Assembly: GCA_963702575.1 (NCBI GenBank) | Contig: CAVPCU010000003.1 | Coordinates: 124,001 to 188,000 of the forward strand | DNA length: 64,000 nt | Direction of reading: 5' to 3' | DNA from: VRUE01 sp963702575 | Lineage (GTDB): Bacteria; Actinomycetota; Thermoleophilia; Solirubrobacterales; 70-9 | Shown: positions 47,580-56,121 of the stretch, in pieces | Layout of the letters: the number at the start of each line of letters is the position of its first letter | Numbering within the stretch: the first letter of the stretch is position 1 | Notes under the pieces: generated by a model | Database searches by the model: none | What the model was told of the DNA's origin: nothing | Seen by the model: the letters and a program-made list of their open reading frames with translations, nothing else | Translations under genes and position numbers: made by a program

Positions 47580-48440
47580 ATGGAACCCGAGGCGATCGAC
47601 CCGGTTGAGTTCCGCGAGGCGCAGCACAGGCACTGGGACTCCGCCGCGGTCGGATGGATGGAGTGGTGCGAGTTCAACGACCGCGCAGACCGGCACATCA
47701 GCGAGCGGCTGGTGGAGCTTGCCGGCGTGCGGTCGGGAAGCCGGGTCCTAGATGTCGCCGCCGGCTATGGCGAGCCGGCGCTCACCGCCGCACGCAAGGT
47801 CGGCCCGGAGGGCCGCGTCGTGGCCACCGACATCTCCGCCGAGATGCTCGCCTTCGGGCGTGAGCGCGAGGCGGCGGCCGGCTTGGGCAACGTCGAGTTC
47901 ATGGAGTCGGATGCCTCCAGCCTCGACTTTCCGCACGAGAGCTTCGACGCCGCCGTCTCGCGCTGGGGAATCATCTTCGAGCCCGACGCCGAGGACGCTG
48001 CGAGGCGCATCCGAGGCTTCCTCAAGCCGGGCGCGCGGATCGCGATCAGCTCGTGGGGCGATCCCGATCGGGTCCCCTTCCTCTCGATTCCGATGAGGAC
48101 GACGATGAAGCGGCTTAACGTTCCCCCGCCCCCACCCGGAACGCCGGGGCCCCTATCCCGGCCCACCCCCGCCGCCATCGGCGGGCTGCTCGAAGGAGGT
48201 GGGTTCTCGGAGGTCGCCGTGGAGCAGGACGAGGTCACCTTCGAGTTCGACTCCCCGGAGCACTTCACCGCCTACGTCAGAGCGATCTCCGCGCCCATCC
48301 GGGCAATGATCGAGCGGCACGCAGGCGAGGCCCAGGAGGAGGCCTGGGACGCGATCACGCAGGCCGCAGCGGATGCGGGGGGCGGCTCGAAGCCGCTGAG
48401 CTTCTCGAACACCGTGCTGCTCGCCTCGGCAAGCGCTTGA
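47580..48440 (+). CDS. SAM-dependent methyltransferase (class I)
   Basis: 286 residues: SAM motif VLDVAAGYGEPALTAARKVG, motif II VVATDISAEMLAFG, acidic motif FMESDASSLDFPHESFD. ATG 47580 follows AAGGAGGAGCGAGC, a strong ribosome binding site. UbiE/COQ5-like small-molecule methyltransferase; substrate unknown. First of a plus-strand run with two acetyltransferase genes. Confidence 0.88.
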   Translation: MEPEAIDPVEFREAQHRHWDSAAVGWMEWCEFNDRADRHISERLVELAGVRSGSRVLDVAAGYGEPALTAARKVGPEGRVVATDISAEMLAFGREREAAAGLGNVEFMESDASSLDFPHESFDAAVSRWGIIFEPDAEDAARRIRGFLKPGARIAISSWGDPDRVPFLSIPMRTTMKRLNVPPPPPGTPGPLSRPTPAAIGGLLEGGGFSEVAVEQDEVTFEFDSPEHFTAYVRAISAPIRAMIERHAGEAQEEAWDAITQAAADAGGGSKPLSFSNTVLLASASA

Positions 48441-48457
48441 CCGGCGAGGGGATCAGT

Positions 48458-48865
48458 GTGCGCCGTGCCCGGCGCGAGGACGTGGCGGCGGCGCTGGACC
48501 TGTGGGAGGCGACTCGGAGCGGGCATGCGAGCGTGCCGGACCAGCGCGAGGACGTCGAGCGGCTTGTCGCGGATTCGCCGGCGGCGCTGTTGGTGGCCGA
48601 GCGGGACGGGGAGGTCGTCGGCGCGCTGATCGCCGCCTGGGACGGGTGGCGGGGGAACATGTACCGGCTCGCGGTTCGCGATGGGCAGCGGCGGCAGGGC
48701 ATCGGGCTGGCCCTGGTCCGGGCTGGCGAGGACTACCTGCGCAAGTGCGGCGCCCGCCGGGTGACCGCGCTGGTCGCCCTCGAGGATGAGGTCGCGGCGG
48801 GGTTCTGGGACTCGGCCGGCTATCCCCAGGACCGCGAGATCGGCCGGCGGGTCCGCAACCTGTAG
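48458..48865 (+). CDS. GNAT-family acetyltransferase
   Basis: About 135 residues: VRRARREDVAAALDLWEATR, acetyl-CoA loop RLAVRDGQRRQGIGLALVRA. GTG 48458 has GAGGGG upstream; TTG 48437 would overlap the methyltransferase stop (TTGA) and add seven residues. Substrate unknown. Confidence 0.85.
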   Translation: MRRARREDVAAALDLWEATRSGHASVPDQREDVERLVADSPAALLVAERDGEVVGALIAAWDGWRGNMYRLAVRDGQRRQGIGLALVRAGEDYLRKCGARRVTALVALEDEVAAGFWDSAGYPQDREIGRRVRNL

Positions 48866-48916
48866 GCGCCAGCGTCTCCGCGAGCCCGGACCAGGGGCGG
48901 GCGTAGGATCGGTGGG

Positions 48917-49714
48917 GTGACCGCGCACGCTCGCGATTCCCACCTCAACCTGATCGAGAGCTCGCGGCGGCTGTTCGAGCTCGATCCGGGGGCGGAGATC
49001 GAGAATGGCGACGGGTGGGTGTTCGGGGCCGGGCGCTCGACGCACCCGGTGATCTCCAACGCCGCCTTCCGCCGCGAGGACGGGGTTGCCGCGGAGGGGT
49101 TGGTCGAGCGGGCGCGGTCGTTCTTCGGCGCCCGCGGGCGGGGGTTCGCCGTCTGGGCCCGCGCCGGCGAGCCCGCCGACGACGACCTCCTCGCCGCCTG
49201 CGAGGGCGCCGGGCTGCAGATGGTCTACGCGATGCCGGAGATGGTGCTCGGCGAGAGGGTCGAAGAGCGGCCCGCCCCCGAAGGGATCGTGCTGCGGCGC
49301 GTGGTCTCCGAGGGCGACGTCGAGGACTACTGGCGGGTCGCCGCCTCCTCCTACGCCAGCCTCGGCTTCCCGCCGGACATCTTCGCCTTCTACGTGCGCG
49401 CCGAGGGGCTCTTCGCCGACGACGTCGCGGCGTTCATCGCCCGCGCCGGCGAGGAGCCCGCCGGCATCGCGATGACGATCGTCACCGATGGCGTCGCCGG
49501 CATCTACTGGGTCGGCTGCACGGAGGGGGCGCGCGGGCGCGGCCTGGGCTGGTCGGTGACCGCCGCGGCGGTCAACGCCGGCTTCGAGCTGGGCGCCGAG
49601 ATTGCCTCGCTGCAGGCCTCGCCGATGGGTGAGAGCCTCTACCGGCGGATGGGCTTCGAGACGATCCACGACTACCGGCTGTACCTGTGCCAGCCGCCGG
49701 AGGGGACGCGATGA
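48917..49714 (+). CDS. GNAT-family acetyltransferase, two-lobed
   Basis: 265 residues. An N-terminal degenerate half (~1-110) precedes a C-terminal GNAT domain with WVGCTEGARGRGLGWSVTAA (acetyl-CoA loop) and LYRRMGFETIHDYRLY. GTG 48917. The stop overlaps the ATG of the broken VOC gene (ATGA). Confidence 0.83.
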   Translation: MTAHARDSHLNLIESSRRLFELDPGAEIENGDGWVFGAGRSTHPVISNAAFRREDGVAAEGLVERARSFFGARGRGFAVWARAGEPADDDLLAACEGAGLQMVYAMPEMVLGERVEERPAPEGIVLRRVVSEGDVEDYWRVAASSYASLGFPPDIFAFYVRAEGLFADDVAAFIARAGEEPAGIAMTIVTDGVAGIYWVGCTEGARGRGLGWSVTAAAVNAGFELGAEIASLQASPMGESLYRRMGFETIHDYRLYLCQPPEGTR

Positions 49715-50119
49715 AGCAACGGGTCAACGTGATCACCCTCGGCGTCGCCGACCTGGCTCGCGCGCGCCTTCTACGCGGCACTCGGTGACCGAGGAGGCGC
49801 GTAAGAGCCTGTCGCATAACCTGCGTGTGCGGCTGGCGAGTGCCGGACCAAGCGGGGGTAGGACGCAGGGAGGCCGAATGGCAGCGCCATTTGGCCGACC
49901 GAGGACGCCGCCCCGCGAAGTGTGTCCGGCGCCGCCGGGCGTGCGCGGAGGTTGTGCGACAGGTTCTAAGCCGGCGCCAGGATCGGCCGCGAGCCGGCCG
50001 AAACCTTCTGGGGCGGCTACAGCTCGGTGATCGTCGACCCCGACGGCCACCCCTGGGAGATCGCCCACAACCCCCGCTGGACCGTCACCGAGGACGGCGG
50101 CGTCAGGCTGGCGTCCTAG
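49711..50119 (+). pseudogene. VOC/glyoxalase-family gene broken by a palindromic element
   Basis: The N-terminus MKQRVNVITLGVADLARAR and, after one extra base near 49770, FYAALG match the first beta strand and helix of a VOC protein. The C-terminus GGYSSVIVDPDGHPWEIAHN PRW matches the last strand. The middle ~60 residues are absent and replaced by the palindromic element 49802-49970. The ATGA junction with the upstream gene shows it was a normal operon member. No functional product expected. Confidence 0.8.
49802..49970. mobile_element. MITE-like palindromic element in the VOC gene
   Basis: Terminal inverted repeats of about 35 bp: TAAGAGCCTGTCGCATAACC at the left and the complement of TTAGAACCTGTCGCACAACC at the right. 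Inner complementary segments GCCGGACCAAGCGGGG / CCCCGCGAAGTGTGTCCGGC and a central stem GGCCGAATGGC-AGC-GCCATTTGGCC. No transposase inside. Ends beginning GAxCCTGTCGCA recall IS5-like terminal repeats (from memory), so a non-autonomous derivative is plausible. Confidence 0.7.
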
Positions 50120-50127
50120 AACTCCAG

Positions 50128-50553
50128 CTACACAGGGAAGTCGTCGGGCAGCAGTCGAAACGGGCGTCCTCCTGGGCCGCGCATCGTGCGGAAGTGACGT
50201 ACGTCAAAGGTGAGCACATCGATGATCCCGTGCTTTTCCGCCAGGACGACCACCGAGGCGTCGGCTAGGCCGACCTCGAGGTCCGCGTAACGGCGGATCA
50301 CCGCGGTCGCGGACTCGACGTCCGCCCGTCCGAACTCGGCCAGCTCGTAAGCGCCATCGACTACCTCGTCCAGAAAGGCCAGCTGAGCCATCTGTCCGTG
50401 CCTGCTACCGAGCATGTAATCGAGCTCGGCCAGAACGAACGGCGAGAGCAGAAAGGGCCCAGCCAACTCGTCGATCACGCGGGCCACGTCGTCATGGCGC
50501 TGGCCACTAGAGCTGGCGAGCTGGAGCGCCGCGCTTGTATCGACCAGGATCAA
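50128..50553 (-). CDS. VapC-like PIN-domain toxin
   Basis: 141 residues. The four acidic residues expected of a PIN ribonuclease are present: D5 (ILVDTSAAL), E43 (FVLAELDYML), D98 (VGLADASVV) and D117 (LTFDVRHF). TTG 50553 overlaps the antitoxin stop (TTGA). Metal-dependent RNase toxin of a type II toxin-antitoxin pair. Confidence 0.88.
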   Translation of the reverse strand: MILVDTSAALQLASSSGQRHDDVARVIDELAGPFLLSPFVLAELDYMLGSRHGQMAQLAFLDEVVDGAYELAEFGRADVESATAVIRRYADLEVGLADASVVVLAEKHGIIDVLTFDVRHFRTMRGPGGRPFRLLPDDFPV

Positions 50554-50789
50554 TCGTCGCCGAATCCCTCGAGCCCGTGCTCGACGCGCTCCGGATCGTC
50601 GAGGATCGGATCGTCTAGGGCAAAGAGCACCCGGGGCTTGCGTCGCCGTGATCGATTCACCTCGATGACCTGGTCGACTCCCTCGCGGATCAGCTGCGCC
50701 TCGCTCCGCGAGGTGCGATCTGCAATCTCCTCGAGCTCTTGCTTCTGCTCGTCGGTCAGGTAGATCGTCGTGCGCTTCACGCCATACAT
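50550..50789 (-). CDS. Ribbon-helix-helix antitoxin (VapB type)
   Basis: 79 residues: MYGVKRTTIYLTDEQKQELE and ISRSEAQ-like helix (DRTSRSEAQLIREGVDQVI) form a CopG/MetJ-type ribbon-helix-helix; the C-terminus (LFALDDPILDDPERVEHGLE) likely wraps the toxin. ATG 50789 is chosen for the RHH start. Overlaps the PIN gene by 4 bases. Confidence 0.85.
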   Translation of the reverse strand: MYGVKRTTIYLTDEQKQELEEIADRTSRSEAQLIREGVDQVIEVNRSRRRKPRVLFALDDPILDDPERVEHGLEGFGDD

Positions 50790-50851
50790 AGTGCCATATG
50801 CGAGCCGAGGCATGTCTGTACAAGGCTTGGGGCGCTGAAAGTCTCCCCCCT

Positions 50852-51214
50852 TCAATCCACTGGCTCGAGCACGTCCATCCGAACGATGAGCCCATCAACC
50901 AACCGCCACCGGTGGAGGACGTGGGTATCGGAAATGAGCTCTCCGCTCTTGGCGTCGCGGACGGTCTGGTGGACGGTGACGGTCACTGCGCCGTCAGGCT
51001 CGTGCTCGAAGCGCTCCGGCTCGACCGTGCTGGAGATCTGCGCGAACTGGCGCCGCCAGTAGTCCGCGACGGCCGCGCGGCCCCTGACGCGGCCGCCCTC
51101 CCAGGCGTTCGGCCAATCGACCTCGGGGTGCATCGCCTCGAGCGCGGCGTCGACGTCGCGGGCGTTGAAGGCGCTGTAGGTCGCCCGCAGCAGCGCCTCG
51201 ACATCGGCGCTCAC
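50852..51214 (-). CDS. SnoaL-like / NTF2-fold protein
   Basis: 120 residues: VEALLRATYSAFNARDVDAA, MHPEVDWPNAWEGGRVRGRA, YWRRQF, then beta strands VTVTVHQTVRDAKSGELISD. An NTF2-like fold used by small isomerases/hydrolases; function unknown. GTG 51214 overlaps the stop of the small membrane protein (GTGA). Confidence 0.82.
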   Translation of the reverse strand: MSADVEALLRATYSAFNARDVDAALEAMHPEVDWPNAWEGGRVRGRAAVADYWRRQFAQISSTVEPERFEHEPDGAVTVTVHQTVRDAKSGELISDTHVLHRWRLVDGLIVRMDVLEPVD

Positions 51215-51363
51215 CGCGAGCCCCACCAGCTTCCGAGCCGGGCGACGATCAGCGGCCAGAAGCGGAGCAGGAGGACGACGGCGACGATCGCCACGATCGC
51301 GACCGTGCCGCCCCGGCCGAAGAGCTGGTGGAAGAGCAGGCGCTGGCCGAGGGCGAAGGGCAT
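51211..51363 (-). CDS. Small membrane protein, 50 residues
   Basis: MPFALGQRLLFHQLFGRGGT followed by one membrane helix VAIVAIVAVVLLLRFWPLIV and a short tail GSWWGSR. ATG 51363. Coupled to the SnoaL-like gene by GTGA. Divergent from the amidase gene. No family recognised. Confidence 0.6.
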   Translation of the reverse strand: MPFALGQRLLFHQLFGRGGTVAIVAIVAVVLLLRFWPLIVARLGSWWGSR

Positions 51364-51407
51364 CGATCCGATGGTAGGGCGCGGTGCGAGCGGGTAGCGT
51401 GGGCGCC

Positions 51408-52130
51408 ATGCGGGACCCACGGCCACGCCCTGCGCGACTTCTTCGGAGCGACGGCCCGAAACTGCGCCGCCCGGTGGCCCTCGCCGCGCTGGCCCTGCTC
51501 GTCGCCGTCGCGGTCCCCGTCGCCGGCCACGCCGGCGCGTCCTCGACCGCCCAGCTGCGACCCCGAATCGTCCAGTGGCCGATCCCCTTCGGTCCCAGGC
51601 GCAAGCGCCAGATGGCCGCCTACTCCGAGCGCCACTACGGCGAAGACACCTGGCGGCTGCGCCATCCCCGCGTGATCGTCGAGCACGTCGCCGTCGCCCC
51701 GACCGCGGCCGCCGTCCGCGACACCTTCGCCCCCGACGTCCCCGACCCGGAGCTGCACGAACTGCCCAACGTCTGCGCCCACTTCGTCGTCTCCCCCGCC
51801 GGCCGCATCTTCCAGCTCGTCAACCTGCGGACCCGCTGCCGCCACACCGTCGGCCTCAACTGGACCGCGATCGGGATCGAGCACGCCGGCTTCGCCGACT
51901 CCGACGTGCTCGGCAACCCGCGCGAGCTCGGCGCCTCGCTGGCGCTGACCCGCTACCTGCGCTGCCGCTTCGGCATCTCGATCCGCAACGTGATCGGCCA
52001 CAGCGAGAGCCTCAGCTCGCCCTTCCACCGCGAGCGCGTCGCCAGCCTGCGCAACCAGACCCACGCCGACTGGAGCCACGCCTCGATGCAGGTCTACCGC
52101 CGCAAGCTGAGGCGGCTGGGCCCCTGCTGA
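51408..52130 (+). CDS. Secreted N-acetylmuramoyl-L-alanine amidase-like (PGRP fold)
   Basis: 240 residues. Signal peptide to about residue 47 (RRPVALAALALLVAVAVPVA GHAGA). The amidase_2/PGRP domain has the zinc-ligand-like VEHVAVAPT, HFVVSPAGRIFQLVNLRTRC, IGIEHAGFADS and GHSESLSSPFHRERV. Likely cleaves peptidoglycan stem peptides outside the cell. ATG 51408. Confidence 0.83.
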   Translation: MRDPRPRPARLLRSDGPKLRRPVALAALALLVAVAVPVAGHAGASSTAQLRPRIVQWPIPFGPRRKRQMAAYSERHYGEDTWRLRHPRVIVEHVAVAPTAAAVRDTFAPDVPDPELHELPNVCAHFVVSPAGRIFQLVNLRTRCRHTVGLNWTAIGIEHAGFADSDVLGNPRELGASLALTRYLRCRFGISIRNVIGHSESLSSPFHRERVASLRNQTHADWSHASMQVYRRKLRRLGPC

Positions 52131-52179
52131 GCGCCGCCACCGGCGCCGCCTGGCCTCGCAGCCCGTACGATGCCGGGCG

Positions 52180-52623
52180 GTGATCTACCTGCTGCGACAC
52201 GGCGAGGCCGAGCCGCGCAACGGAGGGGACGACGCGGCGCGCCGGCTGACCCCGAAGGGCGAGCGGCAGTCCGAAGCCGCCGGCCGGGCGCTGGCGGCGC
52301 TGGGAGCCTCGATCGACGCCTGCCTGACCAGCCCCAAGGTACGCGCGGCGGACACCGCGCGGCTCGCCTGCGAGGCGCTCGGGATCGAGCCCGAGGTCGT
52401 CGAGGAGCTTGGCGGCGGAAGCTTCGACTCGCTTTCGCTTGCCGCCGGCCGCGGCGACGTGATGCTGGTCGGCCACAACCCGGACTTCCCCAACGAGATC
52501 GCCCGTCTCACCGGAGCGAAGGCGAAGATCCGCAAGGGCGGCGTGGCGATCGTCGAGGACGGGGCGCTGCTGGCACTGCTCCGCCCCGACGAGCTCGAAG
52601 CGGTCGCCGGCGCGCGCCGCTGA
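52180..52623 (+). CDS. SixA-like histidine phosphatase
   Basis: 147 residues, histidine phosphatase superfamily: YLLRHGEAEPRN with catalytic H7, TSPKVRAADTARL and VGHNPDFPNEIAR. SixA-type proteins dephosphorylate phosphohistidines. GTG 52180; no ATG nearby. Confidence 0.87.
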   Translation: MIYLLRHGEAEPRNGGDDAARRLTPKGERQSEAAGRALAALGASIDACLTSPKVRAADTARLACEALGIEPEVVEELGGGSFDSLSLAAGRGDVMLVGHNPDFPNEIARLTGAKAKIRKGGVAIVEDGALLALLRPDELEAVAGARR

Positions 52624-52712
52624 TCAGCCGCCCCGGGCAGGAGGAGTCCCGGCCGCCCATGGGAGGTCGGGCGACCGGGACACTACATGTCGCTCCAGTC
52701 AAGCGACCCATC

Positions 52713-52727
52713 TTGTCTATCAGACAA
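52713..52727. promoter_or_regulatory. Perfect operator-like palindrome TTGTCTATCAGACAA
   Basis: TTGTCT-ATC-AGACAA, 180 bases upstream of the SDR start at 52907, in a 283-base gap. GntR- or TetR-type operator candidate. The rest of the gap holds a GC-rich stretch and the ribosome binding site AAGGAG at 52889-52894. Confidence 0.5.
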
Positions 52728-52906
52728 TCAACTGCTGGGGCAACCCACTCGCCGCTGGGGCGGGGGCGTCCCGTCGCGCGGCCAACGGGGCTGGGGGCGA
52801 TTTGTCAGGCCCTATCCGAGGAGCGAACTGGCCACTCAACCAGGATTGCGTCGATCCATGTAGCCTCCCCGGCCGACTTCACGACCTAGAAGGAGAACGG
52901 AATTCG

Positions 52907-53737
52907 ATGGGACTTCTCGATGGGAAAGCGGCGATCGTCACCGGCTCGGCGCGCGGGATCGGCCGCGCCACCGCTGAGCTGTTCGCCGGCGAGGGCGCCA
53001 AGGTGCTGATCAACGACCTCGACGCCGACGTCGCCGAGCAGGCGGCTGGCGAGATCGACGGCGAGACCGCGGTCCACGCCGGCGACCTGACCAAGACCGG
53101 CGCGGCCGACGAGCTCGTCGCCGCGGGCGTCGACGCCTTCGGCGCGGTCGACATCGTCGTCAACAACGCCGGCTACACCTGGGACAGCGTCGCCCACAAG
53201 ATGACCGACGAGCAGTTCCAGGCGATGCTCGACATCCACACCGTGGTGCCCTTCCGGGTGGCCCGGGCGCTCGCCCCGCACTGGCGCGAGGCGGCGAAGG
53301 CCGAGCGCAACGAGGGCAAGGAGGTCTTCCGCAAGCTGATCAACATCTCCTCGACCTCGGGCACGATGGGCAACGCCGGCCAGGTCAACTACTCGGCGGC
53401 CAAGGCGGGCGTCGTCGGCGTGACCAAAACCCTCGCCAAGGAGTGGGGGCAGTTCAAGATCAATGTCAACGCGGTCGCCTTCGGCTTCGTCGAAACGCGT
53501 CTGACCGCGGCCAAAGAGGCCGGCGGAGAGATGACCTCGCCGACCGGGGAGAAGATCGAGCTCGGCATCCCCGAGCAGATGCGGGCGATGGCCTCGGCGA
53601 TCATCCCGCTCGGCCGCCCGGCGACTCCGACCGAGGCCTCCGGCCCGGTGCTCTTCCTCGCCTCGCCGCTGGCCAACTACATGCACGGCCAGGTGCTGAA
53701 CGTAACCGGCGGCATGTTCGGAGGCATGTACACCTGA
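52907..53737 (+). CDS. SDR-family 3-oxoacyl-ACP reductase-like / hydroxyacyl-CoA dehydrogenase
   Basis: 276 residues, FabG-like: VTGSARGIGRAT, NNAGYTWDS, catalytic S149, Y162, K166 (NYSAAKAGVVG), C-terminus VLNVTGGMFGGMY. ATG 52907 follows AAGGAGAACGGAATTCG. The insertion HWREAAKAERNEGKEVFRK is typical of actinobacterial lipid-metabolism members. It precedes a deazaflavin-type reductase. Confidence 0.88.
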   Translation: MGLLDGKAAIVTGSARGIGRATAELFAGEGAKVLINDLDADVAEQAAGEIDGETAVHAGDLTKTGAADELVAAGVDAFGAVDIVVNNAGYTWDSVAHKMTDEQFQAMLDIHTVVPFRVARALAPHWREAAKAERNEGKEVFRKLINISSTSGTMGNAGQVNYSAAKAGVVGVTKTLAKEWGQFKINVNAVAFGFVETRLTAAKEAGGEMTSPTGEKIELGIPEQMRAMASAIIPLGRPATPTEASGPVLFLASPLANYMHGQVLNVTGGMFGGMYT

Positions 53738-53748
53738 ACTATCTGGAT

Positions 53749-54186
53749 TTGGCAGACCGGACCTGGCCGTTTCTCCGTCGCGCGATGGGGGTGCATACGT
53801 GGCTTTACCGGACCTCCGGCGGGCGCCTTGGGCACACGATCCCCGGGGTCGGCGGCAGGATGCTGCTGCTCGACCACGTCGGCGCCAAGAGCGGCGTCAA
53901 GCGCACCTCCCCGCTGCTCTATGTGCCCGACGGCGAGGACGTGGTCGTTGTCGCCTCCAAGGGCGGCTACCCGAAGCACCCGGCCTGGTACCACAACCTG
54001 ATGGCCAACCCCGACACGACGGTCCAGATCGGCACCGAGCGCCGGCCGGTCCATGCCCGCACCGCGAGCCCCGAGGAGCGCGAGCGCCTCTGGCCGCGCG
54101 TCGTCAAGAGCTACAGCGGCTACGCCGACTACCAGGCCCGCAGCAAAGGCCGCGAAATCCCCCTCGTAATCCTCGAGCCCCGCTGA
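53749..54186 (+). CDS. Deazaflavin (F420)-dependent nitroreductase family protein
   Basis: 145 residues from TTG 53749 (ADRTWPFLRRAMGVHTWLYR); ATG 53785 would drop the first 12 residues, which look family-like. Signatures: MLLLDHVGAKSGVKRTSPLL, VVVASKGGYPKHPAWYHNLM ANPDT. Ddn/FDOR-B-type F420H2 enzymes act on quinones and nitro compounds. It starts 11 bases after the SDR stop. Confidence 0.85.
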   Translation: MADRTWPFLRRAMGVHTWLYRTSGGRLGHTIPGVGGRMLLLDHVGAKSGVKRTSPLLYVPDGEDVVVVASKGGYPKHPAWYHNLMANPDTTVQIGTERRPVHARTASPEERERLWPRVVKSYSGYADYQARSKGREIPLVILEPR

Positions 54187-54190
54187 GATA

Positions 54191-54292
54191 AGGCATCCGG
54201 GGTCCCTTCCCCGGAGACTTAGGGACCACGTCCGGACCCTGGGCCAACGACCTGCTGCGCAACGGTCTCCGGGGAAGGGACCCCGGATGCCT
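54191..54292. repeat. Palindromic element, family II, copy 2, between convergent genes
   Basis: Perfect 27-bp arms: 54192-54218 (GGCATCCGGGGTCCCTTCCC onward) and 54265-54291. The 46-base loop ends AACGACCTGCTGCGCAACG, shared with copy 1. It abuts the SDR stop codon (54295-54293) and begins 4 bases after the upstream gene's stop, so it fills the convergent gap and may act as a two-way terminator. Confidence 0.85.
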
Positions 54293-55144
54293 CTACCTCG
54301 GCCGCCGCTCCTCAGCTACGGGCTGGCCGGACTGGTCGGCGATCGCCGCCGGCGGCCAGGGCCCGGCCCAGTCGTCGCGGGCACCGTCGATCGTGATCGT
54401 CGTGCCGGAGAAGAAGTCGCCCGCGGGCGAGGCGAGGTAGGCGACCAGCCAGGCCATCTCCTCCGCCCGCCCGGCGCGGCCGAGCGGGATCGAGCGCTCC
54501 AGGTTGTCGACGACGACCTGCGGGTACTTGGTCAGCAGCGTCTCGGTCGCGAACTGCCCGGCGGCGAGCGCGCAGAGCTTGACGTTGAAGCGCGACCACT
54601 CGATCGCCAGCGTCTTCATCATGTTCTCGACCGCGGCGCGGGCGGCGCCCGAGTGGACCATGCCCGGCATGCCGTTGTGCGGCGAGAGGGTGACGCTCAG
54701 CACCTTGCCGCCGCCCTGCGGGATGAAGGCCCTGGTCGCCGCCGCGTGGGTCATCAGCCAGGTCCCCTGCACGTTCAACTCGATCACCGTGCGAAACCCC
54801 TTCGGGCTGATCGACTCGGCCGGGGCGAGAAACTGGCCGCCGGCGTTGTTGACGAGCACGTCGAGGTGGCCGTGACGCTCGAGCAGGCCGTCGAAGAGGC
54901 GCTCGACCGCGTCCTCCTCGCGGATGTCGATCGCCTCGTGCTCGAAGGAGCCGGCGAGGCCCGCGGCCAGCGCCGCCGTCTCAACCAGCGGCTCCCCGCG
55001 CCGCCCGCAGCCGACGACGGCGGCGCCGAGCCGCGCCAGCTCGAGCGCGGTCTCGCGCCCGAGGCCGCTGCCGGCGCCGGAGACGAGGCAGACCTGGCCC
55101 TCGAGCAGCCCGGGCCGGAAGATTCGGGAGTCGCCCTCAGCCAT
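54293..55144 (-). CDS. SDR protein, trans-2-enoyl-CoA reductase-like, atypical active site
   Basis: 283 residues. Cofactor motif VSGAGSGLGRETA at 21-33, NNAGGQF at 99, SLSPHNG-like VTLSPHNGMPG at 151. Where Tyr-x-x-x-Lys is expected the sequence is GMVHSGAARAAVENMMK, so a Tyr/Lys pair is not evident, as in PECR-like members. Possibly 2,4-dienoyl- or trans-2-enoyl-CoA reductase. ATG 55144. The stop codon touches a palindromic element. Confidence 0.82.
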   Translation of the reverse strand: MAEGDSRIFRPGLLEGQVCLVSGAGSGLGRETALELARLGAAVVGCGRRGEPLVETAALAAGLAGSFEHEAIDIREEDAVERLFDGLLERHGHLDVLVNNAGGQFLAPAESISPKGFRTVIELNVQGTWLMTHAAATRAFIPQGGGKVLSVTLSPHNGMPGMVHSGAARAAVENMMKTLAIEWSRFNVKLCALAAGQFATETLLTKYPQVVVDNLERSIPLGRAGRAEEMAWLVAYLASPAGDFFSGTTITIDGARDDWAGPWPPAAIADQSGQPVAEERRPR

Positions 55145-55212
55145 CGCCGCGCAGCCTACTTGGGCGGCTTCACCCCGATAGGCGACCTCGACCCGGGTAA
55201 TGTGACCCGGCG

Positions 55213-56121
55213 ATGAAGGTGCACGTCGAGGCCAAGCCGCTGCACGAGCCGCTCGCCGGCGGAACCCCCGGCGCGACGGTCGCGGTCGAACCGATCCTCG
55301 CCGGCGAGGTCACCTGGCCGATGCCGATGATGGTCAGCCCGGACGGCCGCTTCCAGACGCCGAAGCTGCTGCGCGCCCTGCTCAGCGGCAAGCCCGCGAC
55401 CCACGTCCCCTGCCCCGCCTTCCTGATCCGCCACCCCAGCGCCGGCGCGATCCTGGTCGACACCGGCCTGCACCCCTCGATCGCCACCGACGGCGAGGAG
55501 AACTTCGGCCGGCTCGGCGCCCGCTTCGGCAAGCCCAGCCTCGCGACCGGCGCCGACGTGCCGGCGCAGCTGCGCAAGCGCGGCCTCGACCCCGGCGAGA
55601 TCCCGCTCGTCGTGATGACCCACATGCACATCGACCACACCTCGGCGATCTCCGAGTTCCCCAACTCGACCTTCGTCCTCAGCGAGGTCGAGTGGGAGGC
55701 GGCGACGGTCGGCCCCAAACCGCTGCTCAACGGCTACCGGCGCGCCCACTTCGACTACGCCTTCGACTACCGCACGGTCGACTTCGACCGCGGCGGGATC
55801 GACTCCTACGCCAGCTTCGGCCGCAGCTTCGACCTCTTCGGCGACGGCACGGTGCGCCTCGCCTACACCCCGGGCCACAGCGCCGGCCACATGTCGGTGA
55901 TCTGCCACCTGAAGGAGCGCGACTTCGTCATCGGCGGCGACGCCGTCTACATGGAGGCTCAGTTCGACAGCGCGCCGCCGCCGCCGCGCCCCTTCGACGC
56001 GCACAACTACCGGCGCTCGCTGCAGGAGCTGAAGCTGTTCAAGCGCGAGTACCCCCAGGTGATCGTCACGCCCGGGCACGATCCGGGCTTCTACGCGAAG
56101 CTCGGCGCCCGTTACGAGTAG
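55213..56121 (+). CDS. Metallo-beta-lactamase-fold hydrolase, AHL-lactonase-like
   Basis: 302 residues. The metal motif THMHIDH sits at 136-142, then LAYTPGHSAGHMSVICHL and the bridging Asp in VIGGDAVYM, ending VIVTPGHDPGF. It resembles AttM/AiiB lactonases and related lactone hydrolases. ATG 55213 is preceded only by ACCCGGCG, a weak binding site. Its 3' end overlaps the convergent acyltransferase by 56 bases. Confidence 0.88.
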   Translation: MKVHVEAKPLHEPLAGGTPGATVAVEPILAGEVTWPMPMMVSPDGRFQTPKLLRALLSGKPATHVPCPAFLIRHPSAGAILVDTGLHPSIATDGEENFGRLGARFGKPSLATGADVPAQLRKRGLDPGEIPLVVMTHMHIDHTSAISEFPNSTFVLSEVEWEAATVGPKPLLNGYRRAHFDYAFDYRTVDFDRGGIDSYASFGRSFDLFGDGTVRLAYTPGHSAGHMSVICHLKERDFVIGGDAVYMEAQFDSAPPPPRPFDAHNYRRSLQELKLFKREYPQVIVTPGHDPGFYAKLGARYE

